Assembly: GCF_035944355.1 (NCBI RefSeq)
Contig: NZ_DASZBH010000006.1
Coordinates: 18,269 to 82,268 of the forward strand
Direction: 5' to 3'
Length of the DNA: 64,000 bases
From: Frateuria_A sp035944355
Lineage (GTDB): Bacteria; Pseudomonadota; Gammaproteobacteria; Xanthomonadales; Rhodanobacteraceae
Part shown: piece by piece, positions 1-9,196 of the stretch
Position numbering within the stretch: the first letter of the stretch is position 1
Layout: every line of letters starts with the position of its first letter
Position numbers and translations under genes: made by a program
Notes under the pieces: generated by a model
Told to the model about the DNA's origin: nothing
Databases searched by the model: none
What the model saw: the letters and a program-made list of their open reading frames with translations, nothing else

Positions 1-1
1 C

Positions 2-664
2 ATCACCAACGTGGTGATGATGGGCATGGGCGAGCCGCTGCTGAACTTCGACAATGTTGTCGCGGCGATGAGCCTGATGCGCGACGACTTGGGCTTCGGC
101 CTGGCCGCCAAGCGCGTGACGCTCTCCACCGCCGGCCTGGTGCCGATGATCGACAAGCTGTCCGAGGCCATCGACGTCTCGCTGGCGGTGTCGCTGCATG
201 CGGCCAACGACGAGCTGCGCACCGAGCTGGTGCCACTCAACAAGCGCTACCCGATCGCCGAGCTGATGGGCGCCTGCCAGCGCTGGATCGAGCGCCGCCC
301 GCGCACTTCGATCACCTTCGAATACACCTTGATGAAGGGCGTGAACGACCAGCCCGAGCATGCGAAGCAGCTGATCAAGCTGATGCGCAAGCTGCCCACC
401 GGCAGCGCGAAGGTGAATCTGATCCCGTTCAATCCTTTTCCGGGCACGCGCTTCGAGCGCTCGGACGCCGACACCATCCGCGCGTTCCAGACGCAGCTGC
501 TCAACGCCAGCGTCCTGACCATGCTGCGCCGCACGCGCGGCGACGATATCGACGCGGCCTGCGGCCAGTTGAAGGGGCAGGTGCTGGACCGCACCCGCCG
601 GCAGGCCGAATTCCGCAAGCGGCTCGACCACGCACAGGAACAGGGAGTGGCGCATGCGCCTTGA
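2..664 (+). CDS. rlmN: Dual-specificity rRNA/tRNA m2A methyltransferase RlmN (3' part)
   Basis: This is the C-terminal 220 residues of the radical-SAM enzyme that methylates C2 of adenine in 23S rRNA (A2503) and in tRNA. The window starts inside the gene, so the CxxxCxxC iron-sulfur motif is not visible. What remains is typical: the MGMGEPLLN motif at the very start, the ITFEYTLMKGVND segment, IPFNPFPG, and near the end DIDAACGQL, which carries the conserved second catalytic cysteine (Cys355 in E. coli). The stop overlaps the next start by 11 bp, so it is probably cotranscribed with pilF, an order common in gamma-proteobacteria. Confidence 0.95.
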   Translation: MTNVVMMGMGEPLLNFDNVVAAMSLMRDDLGFGLAAKRVTLSTAGLVPMIDKLSEAIDVSLAVSLHAANDELRTELVPLNKRYPIAELMGACQRWIERRPRTSITFEYTLMKGVNDQPEHAKQLIKLMRKLPTGSAKVNLIPFNPFPGTRFERSDADTIRAFQTQLLNASVLTMLRRTRGDDIDAACGQLKGQVLDRTRRQAEFRKRLDHAQEQGVAHAP

Positions 665-1436
665 ACGTTGGGCGGTGGCCTTGCTGGCGCTGGCGCTGGC
701 CGGATGCGTGACCAATACCGACGGCGAGTTCGGCGGCAAGCTGCCCCGTACCAGCAAGGGCCAGGAGGCCGAGGACGCCGCGCGCGTCCATACCGAGCTG
801 GGCCAGCAATACATGGCCAATGGCGACCTGCAGACCGCCATGGAAAAACTCACCAAGGCACTGCAGTTCGACAACGACTACGCGCCCGCGCACACGGTCA
901 TGGCCGTGCTGGACGAGCGCATCAACCGGCCCGAGGACGCCGAGCAGCACTATCGCCGGGCGGTACAGCTGGAACCGGACAAGGGCGGCCCGAACAACAA
1001 TCTCGGCGCCTTTCTCTGCCGCATCGGCAAGGGCAGCGAAGGCCTGGGCTTTTTCCAGAAGGCGCTGAAGGATCCGTTCTACAAGACGCCCGACGTGGCG
1101 CTGACCAACGAGGGCATCTGCCAGCTGCGCATGAACGACCGCGCCGGCGCCGAGCAGAGCCTGCGCAAGGCCCTGGAGGCCAATCCGCAGAACGGTGAGG
1201 CGCTGCTGCAGGTCGCCAATCTGCTTTACCTGAACAACGACGCCTTTCGCGCCCGTGCGTTCATCCAGCGCTTCGACGCGCTGGGCCAGCCTAGCGCGGT
1301 GGCGCTCAAGCTCGGTTACGACATCGAAACCCGTCTGGGCAACATGGATGCAGCCCAAACCTATCGCAGGCGACTGCAGAGCCAGTTCCCGGATTCGGAT
1401 CAGGCACACGCCATCGACACACCCGCTAGCCCATGA
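654..1436 (+). CDS. pilF: Type IV pilus biogenesis lipoprotein PilF/PilW
   Basis: A 260-residue outer-membrane lipoprotein made largely of tetratricopeptide repeats. In the family it serves as pilotin for the PilQ secretin. The N-terminus is a signal peptide ending in a LALAGC lipobox with the lipidated cysteine at about residue 18. TPR units run from about residue 45 to 235, for example around HTELGQQYMANGDLQTAMEK and NNNLGAFLCRIGKGSEGLGF. The start at 654 lies inside rlmN and the stop overlaps the next gene by 4 bp (ATGA), indicating translational coupling. Position between rlmN and a RodZ-like gene matches the conserved neighbourhood of pilF. Confidence 0.9.
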   Translation: MRLERWAVALLALALAGCVTNTDGEFGGKLPRTSKGQEAEDAARVHTELGQQYMANGDLQTAMEKLTKALQFDNDYAPAHTVMAVLDERINRPEDAEQHYRRAVQLEPDKGGPNNNLGAFLCRIGKGSEGLGFFQKALKDPFYKTPDVALTNEGICQLRMNDRAGAEQSLRKALEANPQNGEALLQVANLLYLNNDAFRARAFIQRFDALGQPSAVALKLGYDIETRLGNMDAAQTYRRRLQSQFPDSDQAHAIDTPASP

Positions 1437-2392
1437 CCTCCCAGCAGCCCAATCCCGGCCATCGCGCGATTGATCTGTTCGCCATTGCGGCGATCACGGA
1501 TGGCTCGTCGAATTCCCTGTCTGCCAGCTTCGGCTCTCGTCTGCGCGTGGCACGCGAAGCGCGCGGCCTGGACATCGAGGCCTGCGCCCACGCACTCAAG
1601 CTTCCTGCGCGCGTGCTGCGCCAGTTGGAAGCCGACCAGCGCGAAGGCATCGACTATGCCGTGTACCTGGCCAGCTACATCGCCAAGTACGCCCGTTATC
1701 TTGACCTGGACGAAGACGCCATCCAGGCCGAGCTGGCCGGCATCAAGCGCGTCGCGCCCACGCTGGTGGCCACCGGCGGCATGTCGCATTCGCGCTACCT
1801 GCTGGAGCGTTACGCCACCGCTGCCACCTACGTGGTGCTCACCGCGGTGATCGTGGTGCCGATGGTGTGGCTGGGCGTGCGCGGCACGCTGGACCGGGAC
1901 CTGAGCCATCTCGCCCCGCTGGACGCCACCCCGGTGGCGCAGCAGGACGCTCCGGTCCACGCCGCGGCACCGCCCGCCACCCGGCCGACGGCCCCGTCGC
2001 CGGCCGAGGAGCAGCCGCTGCTGGCGTCGATGGCGCCGTTCCCCGGCCTGGAGAGCGGCAACCTGACGGCGACGCGCGCACCTGCGGCAGCAAGCACGGC
2101 CGCGGCGCCGGCATCCCATCCTGCGGACGGGCACAGCCTCACCCTCAGCCTGGAGCAGGCGAGCTGGGTCGAGGTGCTGGCCGCCGATGGTTCACGTCTG
2201 GAGTACGGCCTGCTTCCGGCCGGCAGCAGCAAGACCTGGACGAACGAGCAACCGCTGGACGTGCGTATCGGCAACGCGACCGGCGCCCAGGTCACCGTCG
2301 ACGGCAAGCCGCTGGCCCTGGACGCCTATCGCCGCGCCAACGTCGCGCATTTCCGCGTGCAGGACGGCAAACCCGTACCCAGCGGCACCTGA
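1433..2392 (+). CDS. RodZ-like helix-turn-helix membrane protein
   Basis: A 319-residue protein with RodZ architecture. A cytoplasmic helix-turn-helix of the HTH_25 type spans about residues 27-100 (SFGSRLRVAREARGLDIE onward). One transmembrane helix lies at about 126-148, followed by a Pro/Ala-rich linker and a C-terminal DUF4115-type beta domain from about 235 (SWVEVLAADG, LPAGSSKTW). RodZ links MreB filaments to the wall-elongation machinery in rod-shaped cells. The ATG overlaps the pilF stop. In many gamma-proteobacteria ispG and hisS follow this gene; here the next gene is the yfgM homologue. The 213 bp to that gene contain no other coding sequence that I can see. Confidence 0.85.
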   Translation: MTSQQPNPGHRAIDLFAIAAITDGSSNSLSASFGSRLRVAREARGLDIEACAHALKLPARVLRQLEADQREGIDYAVYLASYIAKYARYLDLDEDAIQAELAGIKRVAPTLVATGGMSHSRYLLERYATAATYVVLTAVIVVPMVWLGVRGTLDRDLSHLAPLDATPVAQQDAPVHAAAPPATRPTAPSPAEEQPLLASMAPFPGLESGNLTATRAPAAASTAAAPASHPADGHSLTLSLEQASWVEVLAADGSRLEYGLLPAGSSKTWTNEQPLDVRIGNATGAQVTVDGKPLALDAYRRANVAHFRVQDGKPVPSGT

Positions 2393-2605
2393 CCAGCCGG
2401 CTCGCCGCGCACCACGCGGTCCGCGCGCCGGTCCGAAGAAAACACGCCTCCCGGGTTGCGTCGGGCGCCCGTGGCCGCGGTGCTTCGGTTATGCTTGTCC
2501 ATTGACCGCCGTCGCGTGCGGTCATGATGCTTCACCCCTAAACCCATCTGGCGAGCGCCGGTCCGGCCTGGGCCGACGCGACGCGTGCTTCCGACGGACT
2601 ACTGC

Positions 2606-3256
2606 ATGGCATTCGACGCATACGACGATTACGAACAGGGCGAACGCGTACAGCAATGGCTGCGCCAGAACGGCCTGTCCATCGCCATCGGCATCGTCAT
2701 CGGGCTGGTCGCGATCTTCGGCTGGCAGCAGTGGCGCAACCACCAGGCCACACGCGAGCTGGAGGCTTCCAACCTCTACCAGCAACTGCAGACGGCCGCG
2801 GCCGCCGGCAAGGACGCCCAGGTCGACCAGCTCACCGAGCGCCTGCAGAACGACTATGCGAAGTCGGCCTACGCGATCTTCGCCGCCAGCGACCGTGCGC
2901 AGCGCCAGGTCGAGGCCAACCAACTGGACAAGGCCATGGCGTCCCTGCAGTGGGCGCGCAGCCATGCCGGCGACAGCCCGCTCAAGCCGCTGATCGAACT
3001 GCGCATGGCCAAGGTGCAGCTGGCCGCCGGCAAGGCCAGCGATGCGCTGGCCACGCTCGACGCCGGCGCCGCCAAGGGCTACGAGCCGCTGCGCCAGGAA
3101 CTACGCGGCGATGCGCTGGTCAAGCTTGGTCGCGTGGACGAAGCGCGCAAGGCCTACCAGGCGGCGTTGGCCGCAATGGGCGAAGACGCGCCGCAACGCG
3201 CTGCCTTGCAACTCAAACTCGACGATCTGGCCGTGGCCGGGAAGCAGGGCGCATGA
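2606..3256 (+). CDS. YfgM-family TPR membrane protein (SecYEG/PpiD partner)
   Basis: A 216-residue protein of the YfgM (TPR_21) family. The N-terminus is cytoplasmic and begins MAFDAYDDYEQGE, the typical start for the family. A transmembrane helix follows at about residues 23-40, then a periplasmic TPR region. In E. coli YfgM associates with the SecYEG translocon and the chaperone PpiD. I chose the ATG at 2606 over an in-frame ATG at 2585 because the family motif begins here. The stop overlaps the bamB start (ATGA). The pairing of yfgM with bamB and der is conserved and supports the call. Confidence 0.88.
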   Translation: MAFDAYDDYEQGERVQQWLRQNGLSIAIGIVIGLVAIFGWQQWRNHQATRELEASNLYQQLQTAAAAGKDAQVDQLTERLQNDYAKSAYAIFAASDRAQRQVEANQLDKAMASLQWARSHAGDSPLKPLIELRMAKVQLAAGKASDALATLDAGAAKGYEPLRQELRGDALVKLGRVDEARKAYQAALAAMGEDAPQRAALQLKLDDLAVAGKQGA

Positions 3257-4482
3257 AAGTGTTTGGCATGAACCGGGTTGGCATGAAGAAAGCCATGGCG
3301 GTGGCCTTGGTCGGGCTGGTCGCACTGGCCGGCTGCCACAACGCCAAGAAGGAGAACATCCAGCCGCCGACGCCGCTGGCGAAGGACTTCAAGCCCACCG
3401 TCCAGGTCACCCGGCTGTGGCGCGAGAGCATCGGCGACGGTGCCGGCGATACCGGCGTCCGCCTGCGTCCCACCGTGGTCGATGGCGTGCTTTATGCCGA
3501 CAGCAACGACGGCAAGCTGGTCGCACTGGATGCGGCCACTGGCAAGACGATCTGGTCCAAGAGTTCGCGCACCCACGGCTGGTTCGGCTGGGGCGACAAG
3601 AAGCGCAAGGACGCCTTTTACGCCGGCGGCCCGGCCGTCAGCGGTGAACTGCTCGCGGTCGGTACCCTGGACGGCCACGTCTACGGCGTCAGCGCGAAGG
3701 ACGGCAGCCCGCGCTGGGAGGCCATGCTCAAGTCCGAGGTGCTCACCTCGCCGGTGATCGTGGGCGACCTGGTGGTGGTGCGCACCGGCGATGGCCGCGT
3801 CTATGGCCTCGATGCCGCCACAGGCGAACGGCGCTGGGTCTACGACCAGAGCGACGTGCCGCTGCTCAGCCTGCGCGGCAACGGTCCGCTGCTGGTGGCC
3901 AACGGCGTGGTGTTCTTCGGCAGCGACGGCGGCAAGCTGGTCGCGCTGCGCCTGGACAACGGCGAGAAGCTGTGGGAGCAGAAGCTGGCCAGCGGCGAGG
4001 GCCGCACCGAGATCGAGCGCCTGGATGACTCCGACGGTGCCGTCCTGCTCGATGGCCGGGTCCTCTACGGCGCGGCCTACCACGGCAACCTCGCAGCCAT
4101 CGACGGCCCCAGCGGCCGGCCGATGTGGACGCATCCGTTCTCGACGTTCACCTCGCTGGCGAGCAGCGGCACTGCGATCTACGGTGCCGACGACAACTCG
4201 CAGGTGTGGGCGTTCGACAAGAGCGCCGGCGCCGAAATGTGGAAGAACGACAAGCTCAAGTACCGCTGGCTGACCGGGCCGGCCGTGCAAGGCAACTACC
4301 TGGTGGTCGGCGACATCGAGGGCTATGTGCACTGGCTGCAGACCGGCGACGGCGCGCTGGCCGCGCGCGAGCGCTTGTCCAAGCACGCCATCCGCGCCCA
4401 GCCGCTGGTGGTGGGCGACACCGTGTATGTCGAGGACGTGGAGGGCCGCATCGGCGCCTACCGCCTCGGCGGCGCGCACTGA
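3253..4482 (+). CDS. bamB: Outer membrane assembly lipoprotein BamB
   Basis: A 409-residue lipoprotein of the BAM complex, which inserts beta-barrel proteins into the outer membrane. A signal peptide with lipobox LVALAGC puts the lipidated Cys at about residue 28. The rest is an eight-bladed PQQ-type beta-propeller. Repeat signatures include VYGVSAKDGSPRWE, VYGLDAATGERRW and LVALRLDNGEKLWEQ. In-frame ATGs at 3268 and 3283 are alternative starts; 3253 was chosen because it overlaps the yfgM stop by 4 bp. The gene lies 25 bp upstream of der, the usual arrangement. Confidence 0.93.
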   Translation: MKVFGMNRVGMKKAMAVALVGLVALAGCHNAKKENIQPPTPLAKDFKPTVQVTRLWRESIGDGAGDTGVRLRPTVVDGVLYADSNDGKLVALDAATGKTIWSKSSRTHGWFGWGDKKRKDAFYAGGPAVSGELLAVGTLDGHVYGVSAKDGSPRWEAMLKSEVLTSPVIVGDLVVVRTGDGRVYGLDAATGERRWVYDQSDVPLLSLRGNGPLLVANGVVFFGSDGGKLVALRLDNGEKLWEQKLASGEGRTEIERLDDSDGAVLLDGRVLYGAAYHGNLAAIDGPSGRPMWTHPFSTFTSLASSGTAIYGADDNSQVWAFDKSAGAEMWKNDKLKYRWLTGPAVQGNYLVVGDIEGYVHWLQTGDGALAARERLSKHAIRAQPLVVGDTVYVEDVEGRIGAYRLGGAH

Positions 4483-4507
4483 TCGCCCGCAAGGAACATG
4501 CTGAACC

Positions 4508-5905
4508 ATGCTGCCCGTCGTCGCCCTGGTCGGTCGTCCCAACGTCGGTAAATCGACCCTGTTCAACGCGCTGACGCGCAGCCGCGACGCCCTCGTGGCC
4601 GACATGCCGGGCGTCACCCGCGACCGCCACTACGGCGTGTGCCACCTCGGTGCGCGCCCGTTCGTGGTGGTCGATACCGGCGGCCTGTCCGGCGTCGAGG
4701 AAGGCCTCGACGCATTGACCGCGCAACAGGTGCGCCTGGCCATCGACGAAGCGCAGCTGCTGGTGTTCGTGGTCGATGCCCGCGACGGCCTGCTGCCGCA
4801 AGACCAGGGCATCCTCGGCGAACTGCGCCGCAGCGGCAAGCCGATCCTGCTGGCGGTCAACAAGACCGACGGACTCGACGTCGAGCATGCGCTGGCCGAG
4901 TTCGCCCGCCTCGGGCTGGCCGCCACGCTGCCGCTTTCGGCCGCGCACAACCGCGGCACCGACGACCTGGTGGCCGCCGCGCTGCCGTTGCTGCCGCCCG
5001 ACGAGGATGAGCCGCAAAGCCTCGCGGACGACAGCATCCGCGTCGCCATCGTCGGCCGCCCGAACGCCGGCAAGTCCACCCTGATCAACCGCCTGCTCGG
5101 CGAGAACCGGCTGATCGTCTCGGACGTCGCCGGCACCACGCGCGATCCCATCCGCGTGCCGCTGGAGCGCGACGGCAAGCGCTACACGCTGATCGACACC
5201 GCCGGCGTGCGGCGCAAGGCGCGGGTGGAGGAGGGCGTGGAGAAGTTCAGCGTCATCAAGACGCTGCAATCGATGGCCGCCAGCCAGGTCGTGGTGCTGA
5301 TGGTCGACGCGCGCGAGAACCTCGCCGACCAGGACCTGAGCCTGATCGGCCACGTGGTGGACGAGGGGCGGGCGCTGGTCATCGCCGTCAACAAGTGGGA
5401 CGGCATGGACGCCTACCAGCGCGAACAGTGCCAGCGCACGCTCGAGCGCAAGCTGGTATTCGTCGACTGGGCCAAGACCGTGTTCATCTCGGCGCTGCAC
5501 GGTTCGGGCCTGCGCGAGCTGATGCGCGCGGTGGTGCGCGCGCATGCCTCGGCCACCCACGAACTGGCCTCGGCGGACCTCACGCGCACGCTGGAGAAGG
5601 CCTACGAGGCCTACCAGCCGCCGCTGGTGCGTGGCCACGCGCCGAAGCTGCGCTTCGCCCATCCGGGCGGCTCCAACCCGCCGACCATCGTCATCCACGG
5701 CAGCCGCACCAAGCACATCGCGCCGGCCTACCGGCGTTACCTCGAGAACTTCTTCCGCAAGCGCTACCGCCTGGAAGGAACGCCGATCCGCATCGACTTC
5801 CGCGATGGCGACAACCCCTTCGCCGGCCGCAAGAACGTCCTCACCGAAGGCCAGCAGCGCAAACGCCAGCGCATGATCCGCGAGATGAAGAAGCGCAAGA
5901 AGTAG
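4508..5905 (+). CDS. der: Ribosome-assembly GTPase Der (EngA)
   Basis: A 465-residue essential GTPase needed for 50S subunit maturation. It shows the tandem G domains unique to this family. The first has GRPNVGKS (residues 9-16), DTGG and NKTDG. The second has GRPNAGKS, DTAG and NKWDG. A KH-like RNA-binding domain follows from about residue 350, including NPPTIVIHGSR. The protein ends in a basic tail (KKRKK). The G3 motif of domain 1 reads DTGG, as in other Der proteins. Length is normal for the family. It closes the rlmN-pilF-rodZ-yfgM-bamB-der run. Confidence 0.97.
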   Translation: MLPVVALVGRPNVGKSTLFNALTRSRDALVADMPGVTRDRHYGVCHLGARPFVVVDTGGLSGVEEGLDALTAQQVRLAIDEAQLLVFVVDARDGLLPQDQGILGELRRSGKPILLAVNKTDGLDVEHALAEFARLGLAATLPLSAAHNRGTDDLVAAALPLLPPDEDEPQSLADDSIRVAIVGRPNAGKSTLINRLLGENRLIVSDVAGTTRDPIRVPLERDGKRYTLIDTAGVRRKARVEEGVEKFSVIKTLQSMAASQVVVLMVDARENLADQDLSLIGHVVDEGRALVIAVNKWDGMDAYQREQCQRTLERKLVFVDWAKTVFISALHGSGLRELMRAVVRAHASATHELASADLTRTLEKAYEAYQPPLVRGHAPKLRFAHPGGSNPPTIVIHGSRTKHIAPAYRRYLENFFRKRYRLEGTPIRIDFRDGDNPFAGRKNVLTEGQQRKRQRMIREMKKRKK

Positions 5906-5909
5906 GGCG

Positions 5910-5939
5910 GCGGGCACGCGCACCGCTGCTCGTGCCCGC
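5910..5939 (+). terminator. Hairpin after der
   Basis: Nine-base inverted repeat GCGGGCACG / CGTGCCCGC with a 12-nt loop, starting 5 bp after the der stop. There is no T-tract after it, so it may be a weak or Rho-assisted terminator. It separates der from the convergent acetyltransferase gene. Confidence 0.4.
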
Positions 5940-6046
5940 TTCCCGGCATCGCTCCGCCTGGGCGGAAGTCTTTCTTCGATTTCGCGTTCACCGGATGGTC
6001 GCTGCGCATTCCGGGCAGGCGTCCGTATCGGCGATGTCCCCGGCGG

Positions 6047-6607
6047 CTACGATTCCAGATTCGCCGGCACCAGCGCATACACCGCGCCGTCCCTGGCCTC
6101 CTCGCGCATCCACAAACGATGCCGCGCGATGCTTTCGAACCGTGCCCCCGCCCGCTCGGCCGTACGGCGGCTGGCGTGGTTCTCCGGCAAGGCCACGATC
6201 TCGATGCGGACCAGCCCGAGCATGCCGAACCCGAAGCGCGCGGCCGACTTCGCCGCCTCCGGGGCGATGCCCCGGCGCTGCCGCGACTGGCGCACCCAGT
6301 AGCCCATGGCGGCGCTGCGATGCACATGATTGCGCTGGTTCAACCCCACGCTGCCGAGCAGGGCGCCGGTGTCCTGTTCGAACACGCCGAAGGCGAACTG
6401 CTCCTGCGCCACCCAGCGCTCGCGGCAGTGCCGTATCCAGGCCTGCGCCTCGTCCAGGTCGTAGCCGGCGTGGCACCAGGGCAGCCAGCGTCCGATGCTC
6501 GCCAGCGACTCGCGCACGGCCTCGTGCAGGGCGGGCGCATCCTCCGCGCGCCAGGCGCGCAGGAGCAGCGCCCCTTCGACAAGCTCCAGGTCGAGCGGGA
6601 CGGGCAT
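6047..6607 (-). CDS. GNAT-family N-acetyltransferase (RimJ/RimL-like)
   Basis: A 186-residue acetyltransferase of the RimJ/RimL branch of the GNAT fold. Such enzymes transfer acetyl from acetyl-CoA to an alpha-amino group, often of ribosomal proteins; the substrate here is unknown. Typical elements are LRAWRAEDAPALHEAV near the start, GSVGLNQ and GYWVRQSRQRRGIAPEA, which carries the pyrophosphate-binding RRGIA loop. The C-terminal helix has NHASRRTAERAGARFE. The start at 6607 (MPVPLDLELVEG) suits the family; longer in-frame versions add implausible sequence. It converges with der and is divergent from folD. Confidence 0.85.
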   Translation of the reverse strand: MPVPLDLELVEGALLLRAWRAEDAPALHEAVRESLASIGRWLPWCHAGYDLDEAQAWIRHCRERWVAQEQFAFGVFEQDTGALLGSVGLNQRNHVHRSAAMGYWVRQSRQRRGIAPEAAKSAARFGFGMLGLVRIEIVALPENHASRRTAERAGARFESIARHRLWMREEARDGAVYALVPANLES

Positions 6608-6677
6608 CAGCGGCTCCGTTTGTGCGCATGGGACGGCGCCGGGATAATAAGCGCCTTTGCAGAGCAGGCAGGCATCC

Positions 6678-7526
6678 ATGACCGCACGCATCCTGGACGG
6701 CAAGCGCATCGCGCAGGAACTGCTGGAGCGGGTAGGGCGGCGCGTCGCCGAACGCAAGGCGCAAGGCCTGCCGCCGCCGGGCCTGGCCGTGGTGCTGGTG
6801 GGCGACGACGCGGCCTCGTCCGTCTACGTGCGCAACAAGCGCAAGGCCTGCCACCAGGTCGGTTTCCGCTCGTTCGACTACGACCTGCCGGCAAGCACCA
6901 CGCAGGAGGAGCTGTTCGCGCTGATCGACCGGCTCAACGCGGACCCGGCCGTGCACGGCATCCTGGTGCAGTCCCCGCTGCCGCGGCATATCGACGAGGA
7001 CGCGCTGGTCGATCGCATCGATGCCGGCAAGGACGTCGACGGCTTCCAGGCGGTGAACGTGGGCCGGCTGGCGTTGCGCCGCTTCGGCCTGCGCCCGTGC
7101 ACGCCCAAGGGCGTGATGACCTTGCTCGGGCACACCGACCGCCCGGTGCGCGGCCAGCATGCGGTGGTGGTGGGCGTGTCCAACCACGTCGGCCGGCCGC
7201 TGGCGCTGGAACTGCTGATCGCCGGCTGCACCACCACCTGCTGCCACCGCTTCACGCGCGGGCTGGAATCGTTCGTGCGCCAGGCCGACATCGTCATCGT
7301 CGCGGTCGGCAAGCCGGGCCTGGTCAAGGGCGAGTGGATCAAGCCGGGGGCCGTGGTGATCGACGTGGGCATCAACCGGCTCGATGACGGGCGGCTGGTC
7401 GGTGACGTCGAATTCGCTCCGGCGGCCGAGCGCGCCAGCTGGATCACGCCAGTGCCTGGCGGCGTGGGGCCGATGACGGTGGCGACGCTGATCGAGAACA
7501 CGCTGGAGGCGGCGGAGGCACGGTAG
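6678..7526 (+). CDS. folD: Bifunctional methylenetetrahydrofolate dehydrogenase/cyclohydrolase FolD
   Basis: A 282-residue enzyme interconverting 5,10-methylene- and 10-formyl-tetrahydrofolate, so feeding one-carbon units to purine and formyl-Met synthesis. The family signature SSVYVRNKRKACHQVG contains the catalytic lysine region. Also present are VQSPLPRHID, DVDGFQAVNVGRL, PCTPKGVMTLL and the NADP-binding loop, here GVSNHVGRP rather than the usual GRSxIVGxP. The PGGVGPMTVATLIENT ending is diagnostic. The start at 6678 (MTARILDGKRIAQ) fits the family. The next genes, guaB and guaA, are purine genes, a sensible metabolic neighbourhood. Confidence 0.96.
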   Translation: MTARILDGKRIAQELLERVGRRVAERKAQGLPPPGLAVVLVGDDAASSVYVRNKRKACHQVGFRSFDYDLPASTTQEELFALIDRLNADPAVHGILVQSPLPRHIDEDALVDRIDAGKDVDGFQAVNVGRLALRRFGLRPCTPKGVMTLLGHTDRPVRGQHAVVVGVSNHVGRPLALELLIAGCTTTCCHRFTRGLESFVRQADIVIVAVGKPGLVKGEWIKPGAVVIDVGINRLDDGRLVGDVEFAPAAERASWITPVPGGVGPMTVATLIENTLEAAEAR

Positions 7527-7699
7527 GTTTTTCCCGGGAGGAAGACGGGTTGCAGGGGAGCCCGCGTCGAGCCCAGCCGTCCCGCTGCCCGAAGCGATCC
7601 GACGATCCGGCGGCCTTGCGCGACTTCGAAGCCCGGCCGTCGTTGCTCGCCTTCCGTTCCTTTCCGCCCGCTCTTCTCGCGCTCCTTTGTCTCCTCGCG

Positions 7700-7705
7700 T
7701 ATAAT
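7700..7705 (+). promoter_or_regulatory. Probable -10 element of guaB promoter
   Basis: A perfect TATAAT lies 28 bp upstream of the guaB start in otherwise GC-rich sequence. No convincing -35 hexamer is visible at 16-18 bp spacing, so the assignment rests on the -10 alone. Confidence 0.45.
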
Positions 7706-7732
7706 CCCATCTTTGCAGCGAGACCCACCCGC

Positions 7733-9190
7733 ATGCGCATCCTCGCCGAGGCTCTGACCTACGACGACGTGTACCTCGTCCCGGCCCATTCGGCCGTCCT
7801 TCCCCGCGACGTCGACACCTCCACCCGGCTCACCCGCAACCTGCGCCTGAACATCCCGATCGTGTCCGCCGCCATGGACACGGTGACCGAGGCGCGGCTG
7901 GCCATCACCATGGCCCAGCAGGGCGGCATCGGCATCATCCACAAGAACATGACCGCCGAACGCCAGGCTGCCGAAGTGCGGCTGGTGAAGAAATTCGAGG
8001 CGGGGGTGATCCGCAGCCCGATCAGCGTCGGCCCCAACACCTCGATCCGCGAGGTGCTGCAGCTGACCCGCGCGCACAACATCTCCGGCGTGCCGGTGGT
8101 CGACGGCGAAAAGCTGGTCGGCATCGTCACCAGCCGCGACCTGCGCTTCGAGCGCAAGCTCGAGGATCCGGTGCGCAACATCATGACGCGCCAGGACAAA
8201 CTGGTGACCGTGCGCGAAGGCGCCAGCCAGGACGAAGTGCTGCAGCTGCTGCACAAGTTCCGCATCGAGAAGGTGCTGGTGGTCAACGACGACTTCCAGC
8301 TGCGCGGCCTGATCACCGTCAAGGACATCCAGAAGGCGCGCGACAACCCGCATGCCGCCAAGGACGCGCACGAACGCCTGCTGGTCGGCGCCGCGGTCGG
8401 CGTGGGCGGAGACACCGAGGAGCGCGTCGAGGCGCTGGTCGACGCCGGCGTGGACGTGCTGGTGGTCGACACCGCGCACGGCCATTCGCAAGGCGTGATC
8501 GAGCGCGCCGGCTGGGTCAAGAAGCGCTACCCGCAGGTGCAGGTGATCGCCGGCAACATCGTCACCGGCGAGGCGGCGCGCGCGCTGCTCGACGCCGGCG
8601 TGGACGCGGTCAAGGTCGGCGTGGGTCCGGGCTCGATCTGCACCACCCGCGTGGTCGCCGGCGTCGGCGTGCCGCAGATCACCGCGATCGACCTGGTGGC
8701 CACGGCGCTGAAGGACGAGATCCCGCTGATCGCCGACGGCGGCATCCGCTACTCGGGCGACATTCCCAAGGCGCTGGCCGCCGGCGCGTCCACCGTGATG
8801 CTGGGCTCGATGTTCGCCGGCACCGAGGAATCGCCAGGCGAGGTCGAGCTGTTCCAGGGCCGCTCCTACAAGAGCTATCGCGGCATGGGCTCGCTGGGCG
8901 CGATGGCGCTGGGCTCCAAGGACCGCTATTTCCAGGACGAAGCCGACGCCGACAAGCTGGTGCCCGAAGGCATCGAGGGCCGCGTGCCGTACCGCGGCCC
9001 GCTGCGCAACATCATCCACCAGCTGATCGGCGGCCTGCGTGCGTCGATGGGTTACCTGGGCGCCGCCACGGTCGAGGACGTGCGCCACAAGGCGCAGTTC
9101 GTGAAGGTGACCTCGGCGGGCGTCACCGAGGCGCATCCGCACGACATCCAGATCACCAAGGAAGCGCCGAATTACCGGCTCAATTCGTGA
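7733..9190 (+). CDS. guaB: IMP dehydrogenase
   Basis: A 485-residue enzyme oxidising IMP to XMP with NAD+, the committed step of GMP synthesis. The TIM barrel is interrupted by a pair of CBS domains at about residues 92-205 (GVIRSPISVGPNTSI, ITVKDIQKARDNPHA). The active-site loop GPGSICTTRVVAG has the catalytic Cys at about residue 303. YRGMGSLGAM, the flap, and the Arg/Tyr of the active site are present. The ATG at 7733 (MRILAEALTYDDVYLVP) is the canonical start. guaA follows after 144 bp that contain an inverted repeat. Confidence 0.97.
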   Translation: MRILAEALTYDDVYLVPAHSAVLPRDVDTSTRLTRNLRLNIPIVSAAMDTVTEARLAITMAQQGGIGIIHKNMTAERQAAEVRLVKKFEAGVIRSPISVGPNTSIREVLQLTRAHNISGVPVVDGEKLVGIVTSRDLRFERKLEDPVRNIMTRQDKLVTVREGASQDEVLQLLHKFRIEKVLVVNDDFQLRGLITVKDIQKARDNPHAAKDAHERLLVGAAVGVGGDTEERVEALVDAGVDVLVVDTAHGHSQGVIERAGWVKKRYPQVQVIAGNIVTGEAARALLDAGVDAVKVGVGPGSICTTRVVAGVGVPQITAIDLVATALKDEIPLIADGGIRYSGDIPKALAAGASTVMLGSMFAGTEESPGEVELFQGRSYKSYRGMGSLGAMALGSKDRYFQDEADADKLVPEGIEGRVPYRGPLRNIIHQLIGGLRASMGYLGAATVEDVRHKAQFVKVTSAGVTEAHPHDIQITKEAPNYRLNS

Positions 9191-9196
9191 CGAAGC

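Noticed and set aside
2456..2495. Possible promoter upstream of the yfgM-like gene (TTGCGT and TATGCT)
   Set aside because: The spacing between the two hexamers is 28 bp, too long for a sigma-70 promoter.
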